A DNA stretch of 64,000 nucleotides from Kineothrix sp. MSJ-39 (GTDB lineage Bacteria; Bacillota; Clostridia; Lachnospirales; Lachnospiraceae): positions 62,001-126,000 of the forward strand of contig NZ_JAHLPN010000007.1 in assembly GCF_018917935.1 (NCBI RefSeq). The letters run 5' to 3'. Of this stretch, positions 50,761-60,196 are shown in pieces. Numbering within the stretch: the first letter of the stretch is position 1; every line of letters begins with the position of its first letter. Made by a program: the position numbers and the translations under genes. The notes under the pieces were generated by a model, which worked only from the letters and a program-made list of their open reading frames with translations, was not told where the DNA came from and ran no database searches.

Positions 50761-50777
50761 ACATAACACTGTTATGT
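50761..50777. promoter_or_regulatory. TetR operator before the ABC exporter
   Basis: ACATAACACTGTTATGT is a 17-base palindrome broken only at its centre. It shares 15 of 17 bases with 49969-49985, and lies 57 bases before the ABC ATPase start. Confidence 0.85.
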
Positions 50778-50833
50778 AATGAGAAAAAATTCTCAATAAG
50801 CAAATAACCAATTTTCAGGCAGGAGGAGAAAAA

Positions 50834-51535
50834 ATGTATTTAGAGGTCAGGGACTTAAAAAAGAGCTATGGGGAAAACGGAAGCTATGTACAGGTATTGA
50901 AGGGAATCAATACAGAAGTGGAAAAAGGACAGATGTGTGTCATCCAGGGAACGAGCGGCTCCGGTAAATCCACACTATTAAACTGTATCGGTGGACTGGA
51001 TACTGCAGAATCAGGCTCCATCGTGGTAGACGGAACAGAGATCGTGGGAATGAAGCAGGATATGTTGTCCGAATACAGAAGAGATCAGCTTGGCTTTATC
51101 TTCCAGTTTTACAATCTGGTTCCGAATCTGACCGTAAAGGAAAATATCCAGGTTTGTGAATATCTGACAGAGCATCCGCTGGATATCAATGATCTGATGC
51201 AGACACTGGGACTGACGGAGCACCAGAATAAATTTCCGTCACAGCTTTCCGGTGGACAGCAGCAGCGTTGTGCCATAGCAAGAGCACTGATCAAAAATCC
51301 TAAACTGTTACTCTGTGATGAGCCGACCGGTGCGCTGGATTCCAAAACAAGCCGTGACATTTTGATCCTGCTGGAAGAGATCAATGCAAAATACGGAACG
51401 ACAATGCTGATTGTTACGCATAATAATTCCATCAAAAATATGGTACATAAGGTGCTGATCATCAAAGACGGGCTGATCCATAAGAGTTATGAAAACGAAG
51501 TAAGAGTACCGGCAAGAGAATTGGAGGACTTATAA
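50834..51535 (+). CDS. ABC transporter ATP-binding protein (MacB/LolD type)
   Basis: A 233-residue ATPase with G-T-S-G-S-G-K-S-T-L (Walker A, about 40), Q-F-Y-N-L-V-P-N Q-loop, L-S-G-G-Q-Q-Q-R signature, L-L-L-C-D-E-P-T-G Walker B and I-V-T-H-N H-loop. It powers the permease encoded next (one base between stop and start). Similar pairs export lipids or peptide antibiotics or give resistance to them. AGGAGGAG precedes the start. Confidence 0.95.
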   Translation: MYLEVRDLKKSYGENGSYVQVLKGINTEVEKGQMCVIQGTSGSGKSTLLNCIGGLDTAESGSIVVDGTEIVGMKQDMLSEYRRDQLGFIFQFYNLVPNLTVKENIQVCEYLTEHPLDINDLMQTLGLTEHQNKFPSQLSGGQQQRCAIARALIKNPKLLLCDEPTGALDSKTSRDILILLEEINAKYGTTMLIVTHNNSIKNMVHKVLIIKDGLIHKSYENEVRVPARELEDL

Positions 51536-51536
51536 G

Positions 51537-54263
51537 ATGCAGAAAGTATTACGGAAAAGAATCCTGCGGGATCTGAAAGAAAATCTGTTTCGTTATCTGG
51601 CACTTTCTGCACTGATCATCTTTGTTATGTATCTGGTCGTCAGTATCGTGGGTGCAGCGGATACGATCATCATCGGATCTAAAAAGCAGGCAAGAAAAAA
51701 TCAGTTGGAAGACGGACAATTCGGTGTATTTGTCCCGCTGACAGATACAGAAACGGAAAAGCTGGAAAAAAAGGGTGTCAAGCTGGAGAAACAGTTTTAT
51801 CTGGACTTTGGCATGGAAGATCACAGTACACTCCGTGTGTATCAGAATCGTGAAGAGATCGATCTGATCGCACTCGAAGAAGGAAAGCTGGCACAAGCGG
51901 AAGATGAGATCGTGCTGGAAAAGCGGTACTGTGAAGAAAAGGATCTGCACGTCGGAGACAGCATTACGCTGGCAGATGCGACCTACAAAATTGTCGGTAT
52001 CGGGTCTACGCCCGATTATGATGCACCGCTGAAGCAGACAAGTGATACCAATGCGGACAGCAGTATTTTCGGAACTGCTTTTGTAACGGCAGATACTTAT
52101 GATATGCTTCGAAAGAGCGGAAAGAGTGAAAAAACGGAAGAGTATGTCTATGCTTACAGACTGACCGGAAATCTGACCAATGCACAGTTAAAAGAAGAAC
52201 TGAAAAAACTGGAATTTACGGCAGAGGATGTCAAAGATACATATTTCCGGGAATATTGGGATCAGACAATGGGGAAAAAGGATGATCTGGAGAATGGCAT
52301 AAATGATCTGGTGGACGGTGCAAATGAGCTGCGCGACGGACTTAGTGAGCTGCGGGATTATAGTGACGACCTGAATGACGGCGCAGATGAAATTTTCGAT
52401 GCCTATCTGGATGAGGCAAACAAAGCATTGAAGGCATATGGCATTCAGGAGGTAACGGCAGACAACTTTGAAACAGTTTTGAATAATTATGTAAACCAGT
52501 CAAACAACCCGGGCGCAAGAATGGTGGCAAGAGGCGCCAGAATGCAGCTTCAGGAGCTGAAAAGCTACGTGGACGGTACAAAGGAATACACGGATGGCGT
52601 AGGAGAAGCCGCAGACGGAAGTGAAGAACTGGCGGACGGTGTACGGGAGTTAAAAGATCATACAGATGATATCATCGATGATATTTTCGATGTGGATGTC
52701 AGCAATATGACGTATTTCCTGGTAGCAGGGGATAACCCGAGAGTGCTTGGTGCAGCAGGTGATCAGGAGATCAATAAGATCGGCGGACTGATTGCAGGTG
52801 TGATCTTAATGGTGCTGTTTACTTACGTTATCTCTGTTTTCGTGGTGCATGGCATTGAGCAGGAAAGCAGCGTCATCGGTGCGTTGTATGCGCTTGGTGT
52901 AACGGCGGGTGATCTGATGCTGCATTATATTACACTTCCGGTTGTTGTTTCAGCCGTATCTTCCGTGATCGGCGGGCTGATTGGTTTCAGTAAATGGGGG
53001 ATTGGGCTGCAGATGCAGGATTGCTTCGGCTACTTTTCCCTGCAGGTGCCTGCGTTTGAGTATACACCATACCTGATCGTTTACACCTTTGTTATGCCTG
53101 CACTTACCGCAGCGATCGTCAACTGTCTGGTGATCCGCAAGAAACTTTCCAGACCGGTGCTTTCCATGCTGCGCAAAGAGCAGAAAGCAAGCAGGATCCG
53201 GGATCTGAACCTCGGTAATATGGGATTTATAGCAAGATTCCGTATCCGTCAGATGCTGCGTGAGATGCGTTCCGCATTTGCTGTGATCTTCGGTATGTTT
53301 GTTTCTATGCTGATCGTCATGATGGGACTGGATATTTACGTGATGTGTCAGAATGTCAACATTGAGAATAAGGCAGATACCAAATTTTCCTATATGTATA
53401 CATACAAATATCCGACAGAGGAAGTACCGGAAGGTGGCGAAGAAGCATTCGGCAAGACGCTGAAGAAGGAACGTCTTGGCTATAATCTGGACGTTACGCT
53501 TCTTGGTATCCATGATGACAACCCGTATTTTGATGCAAAGGTGGAGGATGGCAAAAATAAGATCATCATTTCCACAGCAGTTGCACAGAAATATAATGTC
53601 AGCGAGGGCGATGTCTTTGTCTTAAACGATGAAGAAACAGATACCAAATACGCCTTTGACATTGTAGGCATTGCCCAGTATTCAAGTTCCCTTTATATCT
53701 TTATGGACATTGACAGCATGCGGGAGTTGTTTAACGAGAGCAGTGATTATTACAATATTGTATTTTCCGATAAGGCACTTTCCATTCCGTCCGGCAGATT
53801 ATATGCGACAACGACAAAGGAAGATGTGGAGGAAGCATCCGGTATCTTCATTAAGATGATGCGGCCGATGATCTATATGCTGCTTGTCTGTTCCGTGATC
53901 ATCTTCTGTGTTGTCATGTATCTGATGATGAAGGTAATGATCGACCGTTCTTCTTTCAATATCTCGCTGATCAAGATCTTCGGATATCGCACGAAAGAGA
54001 TCGGGAAACTGTATCTGCGCGGTAACTTTTATCTGGTGGCAGCAGGTGCGCTGCTCTGTATCCCGCTTGCCAAGGTATGTATGGATGCGATCTATCCGAT
54101 GCTGGTTGCCAATGTCGGCAGCAGCATGAACCTGACCTTTGGCTGGGAGTTGTACGCAGGTATTTATGTAGCGGTGATCCTTCTTTATCTGTTCATCAAT
54201 CAGCTTCTTGTGGGCAGACTGAAGAAAATGGTACCGGCTGAAGTACTGAAGAATCGTGAATAA
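51537..54263 (+). CDS. FtsX-like ABC permease with long outside domain
   Basis: A 908-residue permease. One N-terminal membrane segment (about 20-42) precedes a large MacB-like outside domain that includes heptad-like L-x-D-G-x-x-E-L repeats (D-L-V-D-G-A-N-E-L-R-D-G and E-L-A-D-G-V-R-E-L, about 250-385), as in YhgE/Pip-type proteins. Three membrane segments follow near 410-535 (FtsX domain 1), then a second outside domain and three more segments near 770-895. It should form a mechanotransmission-type exporter with the preceding ATPase. Confidence 0.92.
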   Translation: MQKVLRKRILRDLKENLFRYLALSALIIFVMYLVVSIVGAADTIIIGSKKQARKNQLEDGQFGVFVPLTDTETEKLEKKGVKLEKQFYLDFGMEDHSTLRVYQNREEIDLIALEEGKLAQAEDEIVLEKRYCEEKDLHVGDSITLADATYKIVGIGSTPDYDAPLKQTSDTNADSSIFGTAFVTADTYDMLRKSGKSEKTEEYVYAYRLTGNLTNAQLKEELKKLEFTAEDVKDTYFREYWDQTMGKKDDLENGINDLVDGANELRDGLSELRDYSDDLNDGADEIFDAYLDEANKALKAYGIQEVTADNFETVLNNYVNQSNNPGARMVARGARMQLQELKSYVDGTKEYTDGVGEAADGSEELADGVRELKDHTDDIIDDIFDVDVSNMTYFLVAGDNPRVLGAAGDQEINKIGGLIAGVILMVLFTYVISVFVVHGIEQESSVIGALYALGVTAGDLMLHYITLPVVVSAVSSVIGGLIGFSKWGIGLQMQDCFGYFSLQVPAFEYTPYLIVYTFVMPALTAAIVNCLVIRKKLSRPVLSMLRKEQKASRIRDLNLGNMGFIARFRIRQMLREMRSAFAVIFGMFVSMLIVMMGLDIYVMCQNVNIENKADTKFSYMYTYKYPTEEVPEGGEEAFGKTLKKERLGYNLDVTLLGIHDDNPYFDAKVEDGKNKIIISTAVAQKYNVSEGDVFVLNDEETDTKYAFDIVGIAQYSSSLYIFMDIDSMRELFNESSDYYNIVFSDKALSIPSGRLYATTTKEDVEEASGIFIKMMRPMIYMLLVCSVIIFCVVMYLMMKVMIDRSSFNISLIKIFGYRTKEIGKLYLRGNFYLVAAGALLCIPLAKVCMDAIYPMLVANVGSSMNLTFGWELYAGIYVAVILLYLFINQLLVGRLKKMVPAEVLKNRE

Positions 54264-54313
54264 TGCAGAGGTGTGAAGCAAAGAGCCGTACGCCTTCCAA
54301 TAGAAATAGAGAG

Positions 54314-54351
54314 AAAACCGCAGGGAAATATTGAAATCCCTGCGGTTTTTT
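54314..54351 (+). terminator. Intrinsic terminator after the ABC operon
   Basis: AAAACCGCAGGGA ... TCCCTGCGGTTTT with a short loop and a T run. Confidence 0.92.
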
Positions 54352-54435
54352 CGTATGATATAGTAGTTGCTTGAAAGAAACGGCTGCAGAGCATGAAGTG
54401 AAAATCTGTGAGTCTTAGAAACAAAGGAAAAAAAC

Positions 54436-55278
54436 ATGACAAAACGCGTACTTACAATGCAGGATATTTCCTGCCTGGGACAGTGTTCTTTAACAGTGGC
54501 ACTTCCTATTATATCAGCCTGTGGGATCGAAACGGTGATCCTGCCATCTGCGGTACTTTCCACGCACACAGGCGGTTCCTTTGAAAATTATACATTCCAT
54601 GATCTGACGGATGATATTCCGGGGATCCTGAAACACTGGAAGCAGGAAGGCTTTCAGTTTGACTGTCTGTACACAGGCTATCTGGGTAACATCCGGCAGA
54701 TCAATCTGGTAGAAGAGATCAGAAAAGAACTGCTGACGGAGGAGGCACCGTGCATCATTGATCCTGCCATGGCAGATTTTGGCAAGCTGTATACAGGCTT
54801 TGATACAGCGTATGTACATAAAATGAAGGAGCTTTGCGGGCAGGCAGATGTGCTTTTACCGAATCTGACAGAGGCAGCCTTTCTGACCGGGCTTCCGTAC
54901 CGAACCAGAATGTCTGAGGCAGAAGTACATGTACTTTTGAAAGGGCTGGCAGCTCTGGGGCCGAAACAGATCATCTTAAAAGGCGTCAGTGATACGCCGG
55001 ATCAGATCGGTGTTGCCATTTATAATTGTGAAACGGACAGAGTGTCTTATTATTTTACGAGAAGATTACCGCGAAACGGTTACGGAACAGGGGACTGCTT
55101 TGCGTCTGCTTTTACCGGAGCCTATATGAGAGGCATGGAGATCAAAGAGGCAGCAGCACTTGCCGCCGATTTTGTCCTTGCCGCCATGGAGGCAACAGCA
55201 GGGGACGAAAAGCACTGGTATGGCGTACATTTTGAACAGGCTCTGCCACTTTTAATGGAACGATTGGTTATAGATTAA
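54436..55278 (+). CDS. pdxY: Pyridoxamine/pyridoxal kinase, PfkB superfamily
   Basis: A 280-residue kinase of vitamin B6 salvage that phosphorylates pyridoxal or pyridoxamine. It starts with L-T-M-Q-D-I-S-C-L-G-Q-C-S-L-T-V-A-L-P, has the central D-P-A-M-A-D-F-G-K-L-Y near 115, N-L-T-E-A-A-F-L-T-G and the anion hole/catalytic G-Y-G-T-G-D-C-F-A-S-A-F near 217-228. This group is annotated as pyridoxamine kinase in Clostridia; the exact B6 form is not certain. It is followed by metY, a PLP enzyme. Confidence 0.88.
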   Translation: MTKRVLTMQDISCLGQCSLTVALPIISACGIETVILPSAVLSTHTGGSFENYTFHDLTDDIPGILKHWKQEGFQFDCLYTGYLGNIRQINLVEEIRKELLTEEAPCIIDPAMADFGKLYTGFDTAYVHKMKELCGQADVLLPNLTEAAFLTGLPYRTRMSEAEVHVLLKGLAALGPKQIILKGVSDTPDQIGVAIYNCETDRVSYYFTRRLPRNGYGTGDCFASAFTGAYMRGMEIKEAAALAADFVLAAMEATAGDEKHWYGVHFEQALPLLMERLVID

Positions 55279-55381
55279 AACTATAGCCGGTTGTTCTTTT
55301 TTCCTATTAGACAGATAGGAAAACCCATGTTACCATAAATACATCAAAAGAAACAAGAAAAGAAACAGGAGCGTGAATAAA

Positions 55382-56689
55382 ATGAGTAAAAAACCATATG
55401 CAGAAAGAAATTTAAAATTTGAAACATTACAACTTCATGTAGGACAGGAAAGCCCGGATCCGGTAACAGATGCAAGAGCCGTTCCAATCTATCTGACATC
55501 TTCTTATGTATTCCATAACAGCCAGCATGCAGCAGATCGTTTCGGTCTTCGTGATGCAGGGAATATTTACGGAAGACTGACAAACCCGACAGAAGATGTA
55601 TTTGAGCAGAGAATCGCAGCACTCGAAGGCGGCGTAGCAGCACTTGCAGTCGGTAGTGGTGCAGCAGCACTGACTTATGCATTCCAGGCAGTTGCACACA
55701 AAGGAGATCATATTGTAGCAGCCAAAAATATTTACGGCGGTACATACAATCTGCTCGCACATACACTGCCGGATTACGGCATTGAAACAACATTCGTAGA
55801 TCCTTTTGATTATGAAGGCATCGAAGCAGCAATCAAAGAAAACACAACAGCGATCGAGATCGAAACACTCGGTAATCCGAATTCGGAAGTTGTTGATATT
55901 GAAAGAATCGCAAATATTGCACATTCCCATAATATTCCGTTGATCGTAGACAACACATTTGCAACCCCTTATCTGGTTCGCCCGATCGAGTATGGTGCAG
56001 ATATCGTTGTACATTCCGCAACAAAATTCATCGGCGGACATGGTACGACGATCGGTGGTGTGATCGTAGACAGCGGTAAATTCGACTGGACAAAGAGCGA
56101 CAAATATCCATGGCTTGTTGAGCCAAACGTATCTTACCATGGTGTCAGCTTCGCAAAAGACTGCGCACCTGCTGCATTTGTTACATATATCCGTGCGATC
56201 CTGCTGCGTGATATGGGTGCAACTTTATCACCGGTACATGCATTTATCTTCCTGCAGGGACTGGAAACATTATCACTGCGTGTAGAGCGTCATGTGGAAA
56301 ATGCACTGAAGGTCGTACAGTTCTTAAAGGATCAGCCACAGGTAGAAAAGGTAAATCATCCTTCCGTATCCGATGATCTGGAGCAGCAGAAGCTTTACAA
56401 GAAATACTTCCCGAACGGTGGCGGTTCTATCTTCACCTTTGAGATCAAGGGAGATGCGAAAAAAGCACAGGATTTCATCGATCAGCTCGAACTGTTCTCG
56501 CTGCTTGCCAATGTGGCAGATGTGAAATCCCTTGCGATCCATCCGGCTTCTACCACACATTCAGAATGCAACGAGGCAGAGCTGCTTGATCAGGGTATTA
56601 AACCAAACACGATCCGTCTTTCTATCGGAACAGAGAACATCGATGATATCATTGAAGATCTGGCAGAAGCCTTCAAGGCTATTGAGTAG
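55382..56689 (+). CDS. metY: O-acetylhomoserine sulfhydrylase
   Basis: A 435-residue PLP enzyme that makes homocysteine from O-acetylhomoserine and sulfide. Features: F-E-T-L-Q-L-H-V-G-Q near residue 12, I-Y-G-R-L-T-N-P-T-E-D-V-F-E (substrate loop), P-L-I-V-D-N-T-F-A-T-P-Y and the Schiff-base Lys in H-S-A-T-K-F-I-G-G-H-G near 214. ATG 55382 is used, with AGGAG about nine bases upstream. The leader of about 100 bases is too short for an S-box, and I see none. Confidence 0.94.
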   Translation: MSKKPYAERNLKFETLQLHVGQESPDPVTDARAVPIYLTSSYVFHNSQHAADRFGLRDAGNIYGRLTNPTEDVFEQRIAALEGGVAALAVGSGAAALTYAFQAVAHKGDHIVAAKNIYGGTYNLLAHTLPDYGIETTFVDPFDYEGIEAAIKENTTAIEIETLGNPNSEVVDIERIANIAHSHNIPLIVDNTFATPYLVRPIEYGADIVVHSATKFIGGHGTTIGGVIVDSGKFDWTKSDKYPWLVEPNVSYHGVSFAKDCAPAAFVTYIRAILLRDMGATLSPVHAFIFLQGLETLSLRVERHVENALKVVQFLKDQPQVEKVNHPSVSDDLEQQKLYKKYFPNGGGSIFTFEIKGDAKKAQDFIDQLELFSLLANVADVKSLAIHPASTTHSECNEAELLDQGIKPNTIRLSIGTENIDDIIEDLAEAFKAIE

Positions 56690-56738
56690 AAATTCTGTAT
56701 CGAAGTATAGAAATAAGAAGAATAAGAATAAATATGTG

Positions 56739-56779
56739 AAAACACCGGCAGATGCTGCATCGCATAAGCCGGTGTTTTA
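56739..56779 (+). terminator. Intrinsic terminator after metY
   Basis: AAAACACCGGC ... GCCGGTGTTTTATTTT. Confidence 0.88.
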
Positions 56780-56827
56780 TTTTACTGATTAAATTCTGAT
56801 GAAATAACAACAGAAGAAATATACAAT

Positions 56828-57202
56828 TTATTCAGACTGCGTCGAAGCAACAAAATTCTTGATCGCCTGAAAACTTTCTTTGCTGACAACATGCTCCATC
56901 TTGCAGGCATCTTCAGCTGCAATCTCAGGATCTACACCGAGATGCGTCAGCCAGGAAGTCAGAAATTCATGTCTTTCGTAGATCATGTCTGCGATTTCAC
57001 GACCTGCTTCGGTAAGGTTGATAAAGCCTGCATCACTGACTGTGATCAGTTCCTTTTCACGAAGATTCTTCATTGCAATACTGATGCTGGATTTTTTAAA
57101 GCCAAGTTCATTGGCAATATCAACGGAGCGAACAACCGGGAGCTTTCTGCTCAGGATCAGGATCGTCTCTAAATAGTTTTCTGCTGATTCATTAGGTGCC
57201 AT
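56828..57202 (-). CDS. DtxR/MntR family metal-dependent repressor
   Basis: A 124-residue regulator: winged helix (A-P-N-E-S-A-E-N-Y-L-E-T-I-L, S-V-D-I-A-N-E-L-G-F-K-K-S-S-I-S-I-A-M) and the metal-binding dimer domain (H-E-F-L-T-S-W-L-T-H-L-G-V, E-D-A-C-K-M-E-H-V-V-S). There is no SH3 domain, as in MntR and short IdeR forms. The Cys in D-A-C-K-M-E-H is typical of iron-type DtxR proteins. It diverges from the feo operon, and boxes of DtxR type precede feoA and feoB. AGGGA precedes the ATG at 57202. Confidence 0.9.
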   Translation of the reverse strand: MAPNESAENYLETILILSRKLPVVRSVDIANELGFKKSSISIAMKNLREKELITVSDAGFINLTEAGREIADMIYERHEFLTSWLTHLGVDPEIAAEDACKMEHVVSKESFQAIKNFVASTQSE

Positions 57203-57299
57203 TTTCATTCCCTTTCTTACGCAAAACGTATCAAAATAATGAGCTTTTTTGTGTTGACGCAAGTATAGCACATTTCTCAAAAAAAAACAATAAAAGTTG

Positions 57300-57331
57300 T
57301 TGACATCTAATATTCGTTAGAGTATACTAAC
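57300..57331 (+). promoter_or_regulatory. feo promoter with DtxR-type box
   Basis: TTGACA (57300-57305), 17 bases, TATACT (57323-57328). GTTAG-AGTATA-CTAAC (57316-57331) covers the -10 box and matches the TTAG...CTAA half-sites of DtxR/IdeR operators. Confidence 0.8.
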
Positions 57332-57391
57332 CTCGAAATGAAAGAAAATTATCGATAAGCTTCCAAATGGAGCTGAAAAAGAAGGAAAGGG

Positions 57392-57610
57392 ATGAATATG
57401 ATGCCTCTGTCAATGGCAAAAGAAGGAGAGCCTAATGTAATCAAAAAAGTAGGCGGTAAAGAGGAAACAAGACAGTTTCTGGAAAATCTTGGTTTTGTAA
57501 CGGGTGGCATGGTTACGGTGATATCTCAGATGGGAGGCAACCTGATCGTAAATGTCAAAGAGTCCCGCGTTGCCATAGGAAAAGATATGGCAAACAAAAT
57601 TATGATCTAA
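57392..57610 (+). CDS. feoA: FeoA family protein, first copy
   Basis: A 72-residue SH3-like FeoA domain with G-G-K-E-E-T-R-Q-F-L-E-N-L-G-F-V-T-G and V-I-S-Q-M-G-G-N-L-I-V-N-V-K-E-S-R-V-A-I-G. It assists the FeoB ferrous iron transporter at the inner face of the membrane. AAAGGAAAGGG precedes the start. It is followed by a second, quite different FeoA, as is usual in Clostridia. Confidence 0.9.
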   Translation: MNMMPLSMAKEGEPNVIKKVGGKEETRQFLENLGFVTGGMVTVISQMGGNLIVNVKESRVAIGKDMANKIMI

Positions 57611-57676
57611 TGGATCGGTTAAACTGTCAGGCATCATCAGATGCATGATAATAAAATAAAGAAAAGGAGCATAAAA

Positions 57677-57910
57677 ATGGCAAACGAGTCAAAAACACTG
57701 AAAAACGCTGCTGTTGGTGCAACTGTCAAGGTTAAAAAGCTGACAGGTGATGGTCCTGTCAAAAGAAGAATCATGGACATGGGTATCACAAAAGGCGTAG
57801 AAATCTATGTAAGAAAGGTAGCACCGCTTGGTGATCCGGTGGAAGTTACAGTAAGAGGCTATGAGCTGTCACTGCGTAAGGCAGACGCAGAAATGATTGT
57901 TATTGAATAA
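57677..57910 (+). CDS. feoA: FeoA family protein, second copy
   Basis: A 77-residue FeoA domain: L-T-G-D-G-P-V-K-R-R-I-M-D-M-G-I-T-K-G and V-R-K-V-A-P-L-G-D-P-V-E-V-T-V-R-G-Y-E-L-S-L-R. This is the standard FeoA form. AAAAGGAGC precedes ATG 57677. Together with copy one and FeoB it forms the iron uptake unit. Confidence 0.92.
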   Translation: MANESKTLKNAAVGATVKVKKLTGDGPVKRRIMDMGITKGVEIYVRKVAPLGDPVEVTVRGYELSLRKADAEMIVIE

Positions 57911-57929
57911 CAATTTTTTTTGTCTATAC

Positions 57930-57945
57930 GTTAGTAAACACTAAC
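57930..57945. promoter_or_regulatory. Second DtxR-type box, before feoB
   Basis: GTTAG-TAAACA-CTAAC has the same 5-6-5 pattern as the box at 57316. It lies 60 bases before feoB and points to separate control of feoB. Confidence 0.75.
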
Positions 57946-58005
57946 AAAAGTAAGCAACAGGCTATTTTGATTAGTTATATAAAATGAGAAAGAGGAGTAG
58001 AGAAA

Positions 58006-60174
58006 ATGGCAATTAAGATCGCATTAGCAGGTAACCCAAACTGCGGTAAAACAACTTTGTTTAACGCGTTGACAGGTTCCAATCAGTTCGTCGGAAACTG
58101 GCCGGGCGTTACGGTTGAGAAAAAGGAAGGTAAGCTGAAGAAGGCTTACAGCGGCAAGGAATCAGATGTCGTTATCATGGATCTTCCGGGTATTTATTCT
58201 CTGTCACCATATACACTGGAAGAGGTAGTTGCCCGTAACTATCTGATCACAGAGAGACCGGATGCAATCATCAATATCATTGATGGTACAAATATTGAAA
58301 GAAACCTGTATTTGTCTACGCAGATCATGGAACTGGGTATTCCGGTTGTTATGGCTGTTAATATGTCAGACCTTGTTGAAAAGTCAGGCGACAAGATACA
58401 TATCGATAAATTAAGTGCGAAACTCGGCTGTGATGCATGTGAGATTTCAGCGCTGAAAGGTACAGGTATTGATGTAGCGGTTAAAAAAGCAATCGCAGCA
58501 GCAAAGGCTAACAAGTCTGTAGCACCTGTTCATGAATTCGGTGAAGAGGTTGAGAAGTACATTACAGCAGCAAGCAATAAGCTTGGTGCAGATGTAAAAG
58601 AAGAGCAGAAGCGTTTCTTCGCAATCAAGCTTCTGGAAAAAGATGACAAGATCATCGACCAGATGCAGTCTAAGGTAGATGTATCTGCAGAAATCGAGGA
58701 TATGGAGAAAGAATTTGATGATGATACAGAAAGTATTATCACAAATGAAAGATATGTATATATCTCTTCCATCATTGATTCCTGCTACACAAAGAACAAA
58801 AAGAAAACAATGTCTACCTCAGATAAGATTGATAAGTGGGTAACAAACAGATGGTTGGCACTTCCTATCTTTGCTCTGGTTATGTTCGTTGTATATTATG
58901 TATCCGTTACAACAGTAGGTTCTATCTTGACAGACTGGACAAATGATACATTATTCGGTGAATGGATCGTTCCCGGCGTACAGTCAGCACTTGAATCTAT
59001 CAACTGTGCAGACTGGCTTACAAGCCTGATTGCAGATGGTGTTGTAAGTGGTGTTGGTGCGGTTCTTGGTTTCGTACCACAGATGCTTGTACTGTTCATC
59101 TTCCTTGCATTCCTTGAGTCCTGCGGTTATATGGCTCGTGTTGCTTTCATTATGGACCGTATCTTCCGTAAATTCGGTCTTTCCGGAAAATCTTTCATTC
59201 CAATGCTGATCGGTAGCGGATGTGGTGTTCCTGGTGTTATGGCTTCCCGTACGATCGAGAACGACAGAGACCGTAAGATGACGATCATGACAACAACCTT
59301 CGTGCCATGTGGTGCAAAGCTTCCGATCATTGCATTGATCGCCGGTGCATTCTTCCAGAATGCAGGATGGGTTTCATGGTCTGCATACTTTGTAGGTATC
59401 GCAGCGATCATCTGCTCCGGTATTATCTTAAAGAAAACAAAAATGTTCGCAGGAGAGCCTGCTCCATTCGTTATGGAGCTGCCTGCATATCACTGGCCGA
59501 CAGTTGGTAATGTACTCAGAAGTATGTGGGAAAGAGGCTGGTCATTCATCAAAAAGGCTGGTACAATCATTTTATTATCTACAATCGTACTTTGGTTTTT
59601 ACAGGGATTTGGCTGGGTCGATGGCAGCTTTACAATGCTCGAAGCAGAACAGCTTGACAGCAGTATCTTAGCGAAGATCGGTAATGTGATCGCTCCAATC
59701 TTCAGCCCACTTGGATTTGGTAACTGGAAGATGGCTGTTGCAACTGTTACAGGTCTGATCGCAAAAGAAAATGTTGTTGCTACATTCGGTATTCTCTTCG
59801 GTTACGGTGAAGTCGCAGAAGATGGTGCAGAGATCTGGCAGGTACTTTCCCAGGCAATCACTCCTGTTGCAGCTTATGGTTTCCTTGTATTCAACCTGTT
59901 ATGTGCTCCTTGTTTCGCAGCAATGGGTGCTATCAAGAGAGAAATGAACAACGCAAAATGGTTCTGGTTTGCAATCGGTTATCAGACAGTTCTGGCATAT
60001 GTAGTTGCACTTTGCATCTACCAGATCGGTACACTGATCACAACAGGCGCATTTGGAATCGGAACAGTTGTAGCTTTTGTACTGGTTCTTGGTTTCCTGT
60101 ATCTGTTATTCAGACCATATAAAGAAAGTAAGACATTAAATGTAAGCATTGACAAAAAAGCATTTGCAAAATAA
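58006..60174 (+). CDS. feoB: Ferrous iron transporter FeoB
   Basis: A 722-residue inner-membrane Fe2+ transporter. The N-terminal G domain has G-N-P-N-C-G-K-T-T (G1, residues 9-17), D-L-P-G-I-Y-S-L (G3) and N-M-S-D (G4); a GDI-like helical part follows and then the membrane domain with two gate motifs (G-S-G-C-G-V-P-G and P-C-G-A-K-L-P). Length is normal. It needs FeoA and, in these bacteria, the small Cys-rich protein encoded next. The upstream DtxR box suggests control by iron. Confidence 0.96.
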   Translation: MAIKIALAGNPNCGKTTLFNALTGSNQFVGNWPGVTVEKKEGKLKKAYSGKESDVVIMDLPGIYSLSPYTLEEVVARNYLITERPDAIINIIDGTNIERNLYLSTQIMELGIPVVMAVNMSDLVEKSGDKIHIDKLSAKLGCDACEISALKGTGIDVAVKKAIAAAKANKSVAPVHEFGEEVEKYITAASNKLGADVKEEQKRFFAIKLLEKDDKIIDQMQSKVDVSAEIEDMEKEFDDDTESIITNERYVYISSIIDSCYTKNKKKTMSTSDKIDKWVTNRWLALPIFALVMFVVYYVSVTTVGSILTDWTNDTLFGEWIVPGVQSALESINCADWLTSLIADGVVSGVGAVLGFVPQMLVLFIFLAFLESCGYMARVAFIMDRIFRKFGLSGKSFIPMLIGSGCGVPGVMASRTIENDRDRKMTIMTTTFVPCGAKLPIIALIAGAFFQNAGWVSWSAYFVGIAAIICSGIILKKTKMFAGEPAPFVMELPAYHWPTVGNVLRSMWERGWSFIKKAGTIILLSTIVLWFLQGFGWVDGSFTMLEAEQLDSSILAKIGNVIAPIFSPLGFGNWKMAVATVTGLIAKENVVATFGILFGYGEVAEDGAEIWQVLSQAITPVAAYGFLVFNLLCAPCFAAMGAIKREMNNAKWFWFAIGYQTVLAYVVALCIYQIGTLITTGAFGIGTVVAFVLVLGFLYLLFRPYKESKTLNVSIDKKAFAK

Positions 60175-60196
60175 ATGCTGATCCGGAGGTGATCAA

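Noticed and set aside
55279-55381. A possible S-box riboswitch before metY
   Set aside because: The leader is only about 100 bases and shows none of the expected stems or a terminator.
55427-56140. A 237-codon minus-strand frame across metY
   Set aside because: It is antisense to a clear PLP enzyme, is full of Cys and Ile from reversed codons, and has no family pattern.
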